From contig JBHOGO010000057.1 in NCBI GenBank assembly GCA_043421945.1, forward strand, positions 1 through 30,283: a stretch of 30,283 nucleotides of DNA, given 5' to 3'. Positions 1 to 6,529 of this stretch are shown here, piece after piece (position 1 is the stretch's first letter; each line of letters opens with the position of its first letter). Origin of the DNA: Thaumasiovibrio sp043421945. GTDB lineage: Bacteria > Pseudomonadota > Gammaproteobacteria > Enterobacterales > Vibrionaceae. The notes below the pieces were generated by a model that was not told where the DNA came from, did no database searches, and worked only from the letters and a program-made list of their open reading frames with translations. The translations under genes were made by a program, and so were the position numbers.

Positions 1-2
1 TA

Positions 3-41
3 TTGAAGCAGTATATTGAGAATCAGGAGCGACCTACTTAA
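3..41 (+). CDS. tnpA: C-terminal end of IS200/IS605-family TnpA transposase (partial)
   Basis: The open frame entering from the left edge ends LKQYIENQERPT then TAA. This resembles the usual C-terminus of Y1-type single-strand transposases of the IS200/IS605 family (IS1004-like, common in Vibrio), which end in a KQYIENQ-type helix. Only 12 codons are visible, so the catalytic HUH motif and tyrosine cannot be checked. The hairpins directly downstream are what such an element should carry at its right end and strengthen the call. Family assignment is from memory of related proteins. Confidence 0.6.
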   Translation: MKQYIENQERPT

Positions 42-114
42 TTAGCGCGTTGCGCTAATGGCTTACATCTCCACCTACAACATCTCGCTTCGGCTCGATT
101 GTTGTAGGTGGAGA
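41..114 (+). mobile_element. Right end of IS200/IS605-like element with two hairpins
   Basis: Two inverted repeats follow the transposase stop. The first has 8-bp arms at 41-48 and 52-59 with a 3-nt loop. The second has perfect 15-bp arms at 68-82 and 100-114 around a 17-nt loop. IS200/IS605 elements have no terminal inverted repeats; subterminal hairpins are recognised by TnpA and cut a few nucleotides away, so the real element end is probably shortly after 114. The exact cleavage site cannot be fixed without the left end. Confidence 0.6.
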
Positions 115-238
115 ATTACGCCAATTTGTTAAAAACAGTTCGACCATCGTATTTCAGGCTAGCCAAAAGTCCTTAAGCACTACTGTGACCTATTGAGTAA
201 AGAGGCTAAGTTTGCTTCTTTCGCTAAGTAATAAAATG

Positions 239-254
239 GGGCGATTGCTCGCCC
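239..254 (-). terminator. Probable terminator of the methyltransferase gene
   Basis: A perfect 6-bp stem (GGGCGA/TCGCCC) with a 4-nt loop lies just past the stop codon at 267. On the minus strand it is followed by a T-rich stretch (CATTTTATT). The stem is short and the T-run imperfect, so efficiency is uncertain. Confidence 0.5.
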
Positions 255-266
255 ATATAGTTCTAC

Positions 267-1106
267 TTACTTGTGGCTGATGACCAGTGCCATCTCGTTA
301 CCATCCACAAATGGGCTGCCTTTGAGATTACTATATTTAGCTTTGATCTTTAAACCGTGTGGTTCTAGTTCACTGGCTAGCATTTCCAAGTCGAAGTGCT
401 GTAGCCAGTTATATACAGTCCACTCTCGCGCATCTTCGAAGATGACATATTTGTCTAGGGTCACCATCCCTGGTTCGTATTTGAAGTTTGATTGCAGACA
501 CCAGTAATCTTCTGCGCTCCAGAAACCGCCCATAGCGTTCTTTTCAAAGTTTCTAGATTCGGTTTGCGCTGCAAAGCGAGCCGTAGTGTAAACATCTAGG
601 GCAATACAGCCGTTAGGCGCTAGCAGGGTTTTGAATTTGCCTAATAGGGTCGCACGTTGTTCTGGATTAAGAGCGCAAAGGTCGCACATCACCAGCGTGA
701 TCAAATCGAACTTACGAATGTCACTATACTCAAGATAATTCCCGTAGTGATATTCGATATCAAGCTTTGACTCCTTGGCCTGCCCTCTAGCGTGCTCAAG
801 GGAGTTTTGTGAGAAATCCAGACCAACAACAGTGCCAACACCTTTGGATTTTAGACGTTGAGTATAAAGACCAGGACCACAACCGAAATCTATGATTTTA
901 GATTTTGCGTTTAGGTTAAATTCAGAAACCAACCAATTCACTGATGCATCTATAAATTCCGCAGTACGAGATGCAAGGCTAAGGTCAGGGTTTAAATGAA
1001 ACGCCAGCATCTGCTTTGCGATATGACTATCAGTCCACAATACATCAGCAGTATAGGTAGACCAAACAACAGGTTTTGTACTAGCCTCGTCGATTCTTTT
1101 GAACAT
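267..1106 (-). CDS. Class I SAM-dependent methyltransferase
   Basis: The 279-aa protein carries the SAM-binding motif I IIDFGCGPGLYT at about residues 70-81, followed by an acidic strand end (VVGLDFS, about 93-99) that would bind the ribose, and a motif-IV-like FDLITLVMCDL. This is the Rossmann-fold methyltransferase architecture, and the length suits a small-molecule methyltransferase of the Methyltransf_25/11 type. The substrate cannot be read from sequence. The start is the ATG at 1106, with GGAA about 8 nt upstream. A possible 24-codon ORF ends 36 nt upstream on the same strand and may be cotranscribed. The gene sits near an IS200-type end, suggesting accessory DNA. No signal peptide or membrane segment, so probably cytoplasmic. 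Confidence 0.85.
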   Translation of the reverse strand: MFKRIDEASTKPVVWSTYTADVLWTDSHIAKQMLAFHLNPDLSLASRTAEFIDASVNWLVSEFNLNAKSKIIDFGCGPGLYTQRLKSKGVGTVVGLDFSQNSLEHARGQAKESKLDIEYHYGNYLEYSDIRKFDLITLVMCDLCALNPEQRATLLGKFKTLLAPNGCIALDVYTTARFAAQTESRNFEKNAMGGFWSAEDYWCLQSNFKYEPGMVTLDKYVIFEDAREWTVYNWLQHFDLEMLASELEPHGLKIKAKYSNLKGSPFVDGNEMALVISHK

Positions 1107-1142
1107 TTGAGTTATTCCGACAATAAGTTAGATTCGTCATCC

Positions 1143-1217
1143 TTACTTTCGGCTTAGGTTATTTCTTTGAAGTGCCGTAAGGATGTTTAGTAGAATTGCT
1201 TGTTTAAAATAAAACAT
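1143..1217 (-). CDS. Candidate 24-aa small ORF upstream of the methyltransferase
   Basis: An ATG at 1217 is preceded by a perfect AAGGAGG (1226-1232) at an ideal 8-nt spacing. It opens a 24-codon frame, starting MFYFKQAILLNIL and ending in a basic tail NNLSRK, that stops 36 nt before the methyltransferase start. A longer in-frame ATG at 1343 lacks such a ribosome site, so the short form is preferred. The peptide is an amphipathic or hydrophobic helix with a positive C-terminus. It could be a leader peptide or a small membrane peptide. The strong ribosome-binding site is the main evidence; no family is recognised. Confidence 0.4.
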   Translation of the reverse strand: MFYFKQAILLNILTALQRNNLSRK

Positions 1218-1459
1218 TGCAGATGCCTCCTTAGTAATGAATTGAATCCGCTGACAAGGTATCAGCTCATGCAATGACGAGCAACAAGGAGTGCTGTTGG
1301 AGAAATAAAAGAGGCTGGTAAAGCCTGACGACTGTAGCCTCATTCAGGTTAGAAAATATCACCCAAACATGCTCTTAACGGATAGACCGCGGTATCGTAG
1401 TAAACACGAAAAGGGGCTGATTTGAGTTAAGTCCACCCTGAAACATTCTGATAAGCAGA
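1218..1459. other. Intergenic region without a recognisable gene
   Basis: Apart from the ribosome-binding site of the small ORF (1226-1232), nothing convincing was seen between the small ORF and the hydrolase gene. It must contain the promoter of the methyltransferase unit, but no clear -35/-10 pair stood out. Confidence 0.5.
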
Positions 1460-2284
1460 CTATTGATTGATAAAGTTGGTAATCAATTCGCTTAAGACTG
1501 CTGGCTCTTCTTCTATAACCAAATGTCCTGAATTTGGAATAGTAACCAAAGACGAGCCAGCTATCTTTTGTTGAAGGCAGTAGGCTTTTTCACACGGTAT
1601 CCACTCGTCCTCTTCACCCCATAAAATGAGTACAGGGCATTGCACTTCATTAAACTTATCTTGGAACTCATCTGTAAAAATTGAGTCAGCTTGGGCTATT
1701 TGACGATAAAATGCAGGCTTACCCTCTATTCCTTGCCAAGGAGACAATATACCCTCAATGGTTTCTTGCGAGAGGCTTTTGTGCGCTGCTGTTTTTATGT
1801 AGGCCTCAACGATAGCGTCATGGATATAATCCGGTACACCGGAGAATGCTTCTTCATGCATCTCTACGTGTTTAAAGAACGGAGAGCCCCAAGGTGAAAG
1901 AGCAACAGGGTCAATCACCACCAACTTTTTGTAGCTTTGCTTATTCAAGAGGTGGCTACGTAATACGGTCGTTCCACCAAAGTCATGCCCAACAATATAA
2001 GGTGATTCGAGATTCCAGTGATCTATCAAACCACATAACAGTTGGTTTTGAATACCCAAAGAAACATCATTATTACTTTTATCCGACTGACCGTAACCAA
2101 GCATGTCGTAGTAGTAAACTGTAAAGTCATTGGATAGTTGGTCAATAAGATGTCTCATATTGAATGATGACCAAGGCGTACCATGAACCAACACTAATGG
2201 TTCTCCTTTTCCTTTGAACCCGTATCTTACTTTTCGACCTTGAAAGTTAAATGTGCTCGGTATGGTCCAGTTGTTACTACGCAT
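1460..2284 (-). CDS. Alpha/beta hydrolase of the haloalkane dehalogenase / epoxide hydrolase type
   Basis: About 274 aa from the ATG at 2284 (a TTG at 2296 is possible but less likely). Motifs in order: the oxyanion-hole motif VHGTPWSS, the nucleophile elbow GHDFGG, the strand LILWGEEDEW carrying a possible acidic member, and NSGHLVIEEEP with the catalytic histidine near the C-terminus. The nucleophile is aspartate rather than serine, which is the signature of haloalkane/haloacetate dehalogenases and soluble epoxide hydrolases in this superfamily, so C-X or epoxide cleavage through an aspartyl ester is expected. Substrate unknown. No signal peptide, so cytoplasmic. It shares orientation with the methyltransferase but is separated from it by about 240 bp, so it need not share a transcript. 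Confidence 0.85.
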   Translation of the reverse strand: MRSNNWTIPSTFNFQGRKVRYGFKGKGEPLVLVHGTPWSSFNMRHLIDQLSNDFTVYYYDMLGYGQSDKSNNDVSLGIQNQLLCGLIDHWNLESPYIVGHDFGGTTVLRSHLLNKQSYKKLVVIDPVALSPWGSPFFKHVEMHEEAFSGVPDYIHDAIVEAYIKTAAHKSLSQETIEGILSPWQGIEGKPAFYRQIAQADSIFTDEFQDKFNEVQCPVLILWGEEDEWIPCEKAYCLQQKIAGSSLVTIPNSGHLVIEEEPAVLSELITNFINQ

Positions 2285-2398
2285 TGTCTTTACCAACTTT
2301 TTAATAACTTAGCTTCATCTTAAAAGGCATGCATTGCCTTCGTCAAAAGAAACTCATAAGTCTATCACCTCGTGGGGCTGTTCAGATTAGAGAGAACA

Positions 2399-2473
2399 AT
2401 GCAACTCAGGCCTGAAGCGATTACGTCTTGGATTAAACGTAATAAAGTTTGGGGGATACCTGCGTTACGATGA
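2399..2473 (+). pseudogene. Possible excisionase/HTH-like gene remnant
   Basis: An ATG frame of 24 codons reads MQLRPEAITSWIKRNKVWGI before a TGA; moving one base would extend it by about 18 codons. The PEAITSWIKRNKVWGIPAL pattern reminds me of the start of small excisionase or MerR-like winged-helix proteins, but the piece is too short to be sure. It may be a decayed gene start or coincidence. The rest of 2474-2757 shows no gene; a small inverted repeat (AAACCC/GGGTTT) lies near 2735-2751. Confidence 0.2.
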
Positions 2474-2757
2474 TCGACTTCGTCAGCACGGAGCTGGGAC
2501 AAGGTGTGTTGCACGATGAAACAGCACTCTGAGGAACAACAAGGGATTTTCGAAAGCTTAAAGTAATATCCGTTTTAAGAGTTCGCCTTGACGTACTTCT
2601 TCGCTATTTGACGCTTGAGCGGCGATAGGTAGGTCACGTGAGTATATTGGCTAGACGTTTCTGGGGAAAACCGAACTTTGGTTTTAAAGTCATGCTTAGA
2701 TCTTTCCAGAGACCTGTTAGAACATTTCAGGCAAACCCTTTAGGGGTTTAGTCGAGC

Positions 2758-2789
2758 AAAAAAAAGCCTCCCACACGAAGAAAGAGGCT
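2758..2789 (-). terminator. Intrinsic terminator without an obvious gene
   Basis: On the minus strand AGCCTC pairs with GAGGCT around a 13-nt loop and is followed by a run of eight T. It is the strongest regulatory signal in the region between the hydrolase gene and the tRNA cluster. Confidence 0.6.
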
Positions 2790-2930
2790 GGTTCCAATCA
2801 AGTACCACAAAGCAACAATACAATGACTAGCTTCCCTACTCGCTTAGTCACCGCTATTCACATCAATAACAAAGCAAAGGATATACCAACATTTAAAAGC
2901 CTTTATATTCAAGGTTTTAAAATTAAAAAG
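2758..2930 (-). ncRNA. Candidate small RNA ending at an orphan terminator
   Basis: The minus strand has an intrinsic terminator (arms 2784-2789 and 2765-2770, then eight Ts) with no gene upstream of it: the tRNA unit upstream already has its own terminator at 3066. A second inverted repeat, TGACTA/TAGTCA, lies about 40 nt upstream on the same strand. An AT-rich stretch near 2890-2930 could hold the promoter, but I could not define it. A strong T8 tail with a preceding stem-loop is typical of Hfq-dependent sRNAs. The 5' end is a guess. Confidence 0.3.
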
Positions 2931-3065
2931 CATCATTCATGGAAAGATAAGTGCACTATAGGTGAGCAAGTATGGGTAATTTAAGTGCGGGTGATAAAAC
3001 AAAATGGACAAATAGATGCATAAACAGCAATGAACGAAATCAGAAACGGACTTTCTTGAGATGAA

Positions 3066-3096
3066 AAAAAACCAGCCATCAGGCTGGTTTTTTTGA
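3066..3096 (-). terminator. Terminator of the Gly-Leu-Cys tRNA unit
   Basis: AACCAGCC and GGCTGGTT form an 8-bp stem with a 4-nt loop, flanked by A and T runs so it could work on both strands. On the minus strand it lies 8 nt after the tRNA-Cys gene and is followed by a long T-run. Confidence 0.85.
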
Positions 3097-3103
3097 AAAA
3101 TTA

Positions 3104-3177
3104 TGGAGGCGCGTCCCGGAGTCGAACCGAGGTCCACGGATTTGCAATCCGCTGCATAGCCACTCTGCCAACGCGCC
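3104..3177 (-). tRNA. tRNA-Cys (GCA)
   Basis: 74-nt cloverleaf with 7-bp acceptor stem GGCGCGT/ACGCGCC, anticodon GCA in the loop ATTGCAAAT, T-loop GTTCGACTC and an encoded CCA end. Last gene of the Gly-Leu-Cys unit. Identical to the second copy at 4943-5016. Confidence 0.97.
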
Positions 3178-3235
3178 AGAATTTTTCTGCTCTATAGAGC
3201 TTTATTTATCATTCTACTAAAAGTAGAAAATAAGA

Positions 3236-3322
3236 TGGTGCCCCGGGCCGGACTTGAACCGGCACAGCGCGAACGCCGAGGGATTTTAAATCCCTTGTGT
3301 CTACCAATTCCACCACCAGGGC
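3236..3322 (-). tRNA. tRNA-Leu (UAA)
   Basis: 87-nt class II tRNA starting GCCCTGG with a long variable arm, anticodon TAA inside the TTTAAAA loop, T-arm GGTTCAAGTCC and an encoded CCA. Identical to the copy at 4684-4770. Confidence 0.97.
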
Positions 3323-3398
3323 ACGCAATACTTTGCGATGCGCCAACTGAAAAGTTAAACACCATCTTTACCTATCGCCAAAGCAATAGATTTTAATT

Positions 3399-3474
3399 TG
3401 GAGCGACACACGAGGTTCGAACTCGTGACCTCAACCTTGGCAAGGTTGCGCTCTACCAGCTGAGCTAGTGTCGC
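3399..3474 (-). tRNA. tRNA-Gly (GCC)
   Basis: 76-nt cloverleaf starting GCGACACTAGCTCAG with anticodon GCC in the TTGCCAA loop, T-arm GAGTTCGAACTC and an encoded CCA. First gene of the downstream unit. Three identical copies occur in the window. Confidence 0.97.
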
Positions 3475-3512
3475 ATTGTTCTCGTCGGTGCTTTGCCGTG
3501 AGGACGAGACGT

Positions 3513-3540
3513 ACTTTAACGGATTCAGAAAATAGGTCAA
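3513..3540 (-). promoter_or_regulatory. Sigma-70 promoter of the Gly-Leu-Cys tRNA unit
   Basis: Minus-strand -35 TTGACC (3535-3540), 16-bp spacer and -10 TAAAGT (3513-3518). It lies about 40 nt upstream of tRNA-Gly. It matches the layout of the promoter at 5057-5084, including the 16-bp spacer. Confidence 0.7.
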
Positions 3541-3767
3541 CAAGAAAATTTGCATTATTGAATCAAGTGGTTAAAAACCCAACCAGCACGATTAAACCCC
3601 AACCACTTCGAGCAAGTTTTGATCGCAATAAATTAAATAAAACGAATCTTCGCTGCCCTCTTTTTCATTTCTAGCATCGATAGCCATCCCAATCTCGACG
3701 AGTAAACTAGACCCAAACTAATGTTCAGATTAAAATATCTCCTCTAATTAGTTTATTGAGTCATACC

Positions 3768-4118
3768 ATGTCATCTGATTTTTACGGTACGAGTGCGAAG
3801 TACAAACGCCAAGAAGAGGGCTACCGCGAAAAAGCCCTAAAACTTTACCCTTGGGTGTGTGGTCACTGTGCACGGGAGTTTGTTTATTCAAACCTTCGAG
3901 AGCTTACAGTGCATCATATCGATCACGACCATACGAATAACCCTGCAGATGGCAGTAACTGGGAACTCCTATGCCTGTTCTGTCACGATCATGAGCACTC
4001 TAAGTACATGGATCATGATTTACATGGTACAGAGATAAAAGCAGGGGATAACGACCACCAGGCTGCAACGTTCAATCCTTTCGCTGATTTAAAAGCGATG
4101 ATGAACAACAAAAAGTAA
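3768..4118 (+). CDS. yajD: YajD-family HNH nuclease-like protein
   Basis: 116 aa from the ATG at 3768; the frame is open from a TTG at 3756, but ATG is preferred. A zinc-binding HNH fold is visible: CGHC (C31, C34), then VHHIDHDH (H49, H50), then SNWELLCLFCHDHEHS with N64, C69, C72 and H73. The C-terminal NPFADLKAMMN motif and the overall sequence closely match E. coli YajD as I recall it. YajD is an HNH-family protein of poorly defined function; nuclease activity is inferred from the fold only. It is encoded on the plus strand between two minus-strand tRNA units and is followed by its own hairpin. No signal peptide; expected cytoplasmic. Confidence 0.9.
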   Translation: MSSDFYGTSAKYKRQEEGYREKALKLYPWVCGHCAREFVYSNLRELTVHHIDHDHTNNPADGSNWELLCLFCHDHEHSKYMDHDLHGTEIKAGDNDHQAATFNPFADLKAMMNNKK

Positions 4119-4125
4119 TGCATTC

Positions 4126-4145
4126 GGTGGTGCGGCTGCACCACC
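4126..4145 (+). terminator. Terminator-like hairpin after yajD
   Basis: A perfect 8-bp GC-rich stem (GGTGGTGC/GCACCACC) with a 4-nt GGCT loop lies 8 nt after the yajD stop codon and is followed by a pyrimidine-rich stretch (CTATTTCC). Confidence 0.65.
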
Positions 4146-4521
4146 CTATTTCCTTTCATCAACGCTATACTCTCTCTGGTCTATATTCTTCCTCTGCTCC
4201 CTATGCCCTCTCAGTTTTCTCGTTCGCCTTCTAATAATCACAATCCATTTATCGGTGTCACTCTCACTCAATAAGCCCTATGCAAGCTGTCATCGCTCTT
4301 AAGAGCACAATGTCTTGCTATTGATAAAACACGTCTCTAGAGCATGATAGTGCCATTCAATAAACGTAATGGTCATGTTCTTGTTGGCTTCGTGGTAAGC
4401 AGTCACTGTGTTGAAAAAAGATAAGATACAAAAAGAGACGGTGGCACTGCGAATCTCTTCGTCGTACACCAATAAAAAACAAATAGAGAGAAGTAGAGCT
4501 GGGAAATTTTAGATGCACAAA
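4146..4521. other. Intergenic region between yajD and the upstream tRNA unit
   Basis: No coding frame with a ribosome-binding site, no tRNA-like fold and no clear repeat was seen here. The minus-strand frame at 4403-4615 runs through a tRNA gene and is rejected. Confidence 0.5.
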
Positions 4522-4549
4522 AAAGCCCTGATATTTCTATCAGGGCTTT
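4522..4549 (-). terminator. Terminator of the Cys-Gly-Leu-Gly tRNA unit
   Basis: A perfect 12-bp stem (AAAGCCCTGATA/TATCAGGGCTTT). On the minus strand the loop is the stable tetraloop GAAA and a T6 run follows. It lies 21 nt past the last tRNA-Gly of the unit. Confidence 0.9.
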
Positions 4550-4570
4550 ATGCTTTCTTAAGCAAGAAAT

Positions 4571-4646
4571 TGGAGCGACACACGAGGTTCGAACTCGTGA
4601 CCTCAACCTTGGCAAGGTTGCGCTCTACCAGCTGAGCTAGTGTCGC
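4571..4646 (-). tRNA. tRNA-Gly (GCC)
   Basis: Identical to the tRNA-Gly at 3399-3474, 76 nt with encoded CCA and anticodon GCC. Last gene of the four-tRNA unit. Confidence 0.97.
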
Positions 4647-4683
4647 ATTGCTACATCTCCTTAGAGAAGTAGACTTTAATGAA

Positions 4684-4770
4684 TGGTGCCCCGGGCCGGA
4701 CTTGAACCGGCACAGCGCGAACGCCGAGGGATTTTAAATCCCTTGTGTCTACCAATTCCACCACCAGGGC
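4684..4770 (-). tRNA. tRNA-Leu (UAA)
   Basis: Identical to the tRNA-Leu at 3236-3322, 87 nt, class II, anticodon TAA, encoded CCA. The spacer on its 5' side resembles the matching spacer in the other unit (both contain ACGCAA...TTGCGATG on the plus strand), showing that the duplication included flanking DNA. Confidence 0.97.
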
Positions 4771-4863
4771 ACGCAAATTCTTTTGCGATGGGTAAGACAC
4801 CATCCGAATACTTTCGTACTCATGTCATCAACTTATCATAATAAGACAATAACATTTCCAAAT

Positions 4864-4939
4864 TGGAGCGACACACGAGGTTCGAACTCGTGACCTCAAC
4901 CTTGGCAAGGTTGCGCTCTACCAGCTGAGCTAGTGTCGC
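4864..4939 (-). tRNA. tRNA-Gly (GCC)
   Basis: Third identical copy of tRNA-Gly(GCC), 76 nt, encoded CCA. It follows tRNA-Cys with only a 3-nt spacer, so the two must be processed from one precursor. Confidence 0.97.
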
Positions 4940-4942
4940 AAA

Positions 4943-5016
4943 TGGAGGCGCGTCCCGGAGTCGAACCGAGGTCCACGGATTTGCAATCCGCTGCATAGCC
5001 ACTCTGCCAACGCGCC
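4943..5016 (-). tRNA. tRNA-Cys (GCA)
   Basis: Identical to the tRNA-Cys at 3104-3177. First gene of the Cys-Gly-Leu-Gly unit, about 40 nt downstream of its promoter. Confidence 0.97.
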
Positions 5017-5056
5017 TTTGATAACTAAGAGGAGTTCCTCTTGGCTACGGGGTGGC

Positions 5057-5084
5057 ATTTTACGTAATCATGAAAATGAGTCAA
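5057..5084 (-). promoter_or_regulatory. Sigma-70 promoter of the Cys-Gly-Leu-Gly tRNA unit
   Basis: Minus-strand -35 TTGACT (5079-5084), 16-bp spacer and -10 TAAAAT (5057-5062), followed by a GC-rich stretch GCCACCCC. A short spacer plus GC-rich discriminator is typical of growth-rate and ppGpp-controlled stable RNA promoters. An inverted repeat TTGTTCG/CGAACAA (5103-5129) lies just upstream and may belong to the end of the EAL gene transcript. Confidence 0.75.
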
Positions 5085-5165
5085 CAATAAAATCCACTCT
5101 TCTTGTTCGTTTGCAGCTTTTTCGAACAAAACGGACTAAAAAAACGCTTTTTGGTATTAATTTAA

Positions 5166-6398
5166 TCAAGGTTGACCCTGATGATAGATTTCCATCCGCT
5201 GTTTTTGTTCTAGCCAATGATGGTACCAATCGATTAAACCTTCTAGTGGTAACGGTTTACAGATCCAAAACCCTTGCAGATCTATACTTTCATGGTTTGC
5301 GCGTAGGTAATGAAGCTCTTGTGGTCGCTCTACCCCCTCAGCGACGAGATTTATATCAAGCTCTTTCGCTAAATCTTCCAGCGTATTGACGATTAGTTGT
5401 GAAAAGCGGTCATTGTCGATATAGCTAATTAAACTACGATCTATCTTCACTTCAGTAAAGGGTAGCCGCTTTAATTGCCGGATATTGGTATAACCCGCTC
5501 CAAAGTCATCTAAAGAGGTTCCAAAATTCAACATCCGCAGACGGTTCAATGTTTCTAGCTGATTTGAAGTACGTATCTGATACTCTTCGGTGATTTCTAA
5601 CACTATTCGCTCGGGTTTGATCCCTTGCATCTCTAAAATAGTCAGTATCTGCTTAGGGAACTGGAGATCTTCGAGCTGTGTTGGACTGACGTTGATCGCA
5701 ACTTTGCATTCATCTCCTAATAGAGCAACTAATTTTGGAAAATCACTGACCGCTTTCTCAATCAGCTGAAATGTAATGAGATTGATTAATCCATACTGCT
5801 CAGCTGCCGGGATAAACTGTCCAGGCATAATAGGGAATTTCCTTTCAGGGGAGATAATTCTGGCTAAAACCTCAACGCTCGTCACTCTTTGAGTAGAAGC
5901 TTTGAGCTTTGGCTGAAAGAAAGGTTCTATTTGTCGGTTACTTATCGCATCCAACAAAGCTTGTTCAGACACCTGACTTTCCGCTTCGTGTAAGTGGTTA
6001 TGATATTTATCGAGCTCTTCTATCAAATGATGAATTTCAAGCTGCTCGCTCAATGACCCTATTGTCCCAAGGTGCTGAACATTATATTTACGCGCCAAAT
6101 CACTCGCGAGTTCCGTGATTCGAGAATCTAGGTCTGAAATTAGCACAATAGCACCAGTGTAATTCCTTTCTCCCATTTCTCGCATTAACGCCATCGTATC
6201 CAGTGGCTCCACCTGCATTGCGATAAAACAGGCACATTGGCAAAGACAAACCTCCTCGAGAGAAACATCATCCGAGCGAGTAAAGAGGCGTATTTCGGCC
6301 TCTACACCACCAATAACCAACCGTTCCGATGACAGCATGTTATAAAGTTGCGACGCTCGTTGCATATCATTATCAATGATCGCAATCGTTGGTGTCAT
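5166..6398 (-). CDS. EAL-domain c-di-GMP phosphodiesterase with a degenerate receiver-like N-terminus
   Basis: The EAL domain fills the C-terminal 260 residues. Its catalytic set looks complete (numbered from the start chosen here): EVL for EAL (E176), INVSPTQ (N236), LEITEE (E268), LDDFGAGY (the DD pair), EVKID (K318), AEGVE (E354) and LQGFW (Q375), so c-di-GMP hydrolysis to pGpG is expected. The first 130 residues resemble a response-regulator fold beginning IAIIDND, but the strand that should carry the phospho-acceptor aspartate (CFIAMQ) has none, so phosphorylation is unlikely. Three ATGs lie in tandem (6404, 6401, 6398); GGAGG sits 7 nt before the third, which is therefore chosen (410 aa). 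The gene lies between pgsA and the tRNA cluster, which are adjacent in E. coli. Confidence 0.9.
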   Translation of the reverse strand: MTPTIAIIDNDMQRASQLYNMLSSERLVIGGVEAEIRLFTRSDDVSLEEVCLCQCACFIAMQVEPLDTMALMREMGERNYTGAIVLISDLDSRITELASDLARKYNVQHLGTIGSLSEQLEIHHLIEELDKYHNHLHEAESQVSEQALLDAISNRQIEPFFQPKLKASTQRVTSVEVLARIISPERKFPIMPGQFIPAAEQYGLINLITFQLIEKAVSDFPKLVALLGDECKVAINVSPTQLEDLQFPKQILTILEMQGIKPERIVLEITEEYQIRTSNQLETLNRLRMLNFGTSLDDFGAGYTNIRQLKRLPFTEVKIDRSLISYIDNDRFSQLIVNTLEDLAKELDINLVAEGVERPQELHYLRANHESIDLQGFWICKPLPLEGLIDWYHHWLEQKQRMEIYHQGQP

Positions 6399-6465
6399 CA
6401 TCATTCCTCCCAAGATTACTGTTTAATAATAGACACTCCAATGCATATCCATAATATTTAGGTAT

Positions 6466-6494
6466 AAAAAAAACCAACAGTCTGAACTGTTGGC
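6466..6494 (-). terminator. Terminator of the uvrY-uvrC-pgsA operon
   Basis: CCAACAGT (6474-6481) and ACTGTTGG (6486-6493) form an 8-bp stem with a 4-nt loop. On the minus strand a run of eight T follows. It lies about 35 nt downstream of the pgsA stop codon. Confidence 0.9.
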
Positions 6495-6529
6495 TTTCAA
6501 TGAATTCGGTTTGTTAGGAAATCAAGACA

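Noticed and set aside
1..3100. Integron cassette array (attC sites) in the accessory region
   Set aside because: Small accessory genes in a Vibrio invite this idea, but I found no pairs of the GTTRRRY / RYYYAAC core sites with VCR-like palindromes between the genes, and the hairpins at 41-114 fit an IS200/IS605 end better.
2937..5389. Short frames overlapping tRNA genes (2937-3137, 3355-3555, 3468-3674, 4403-4615, 4820-5002, 5018-5389)
   Set aside because: They translate tRNA genes, promoters or the opposite strand of the EAL gene, have no ribosome sites and match no family.
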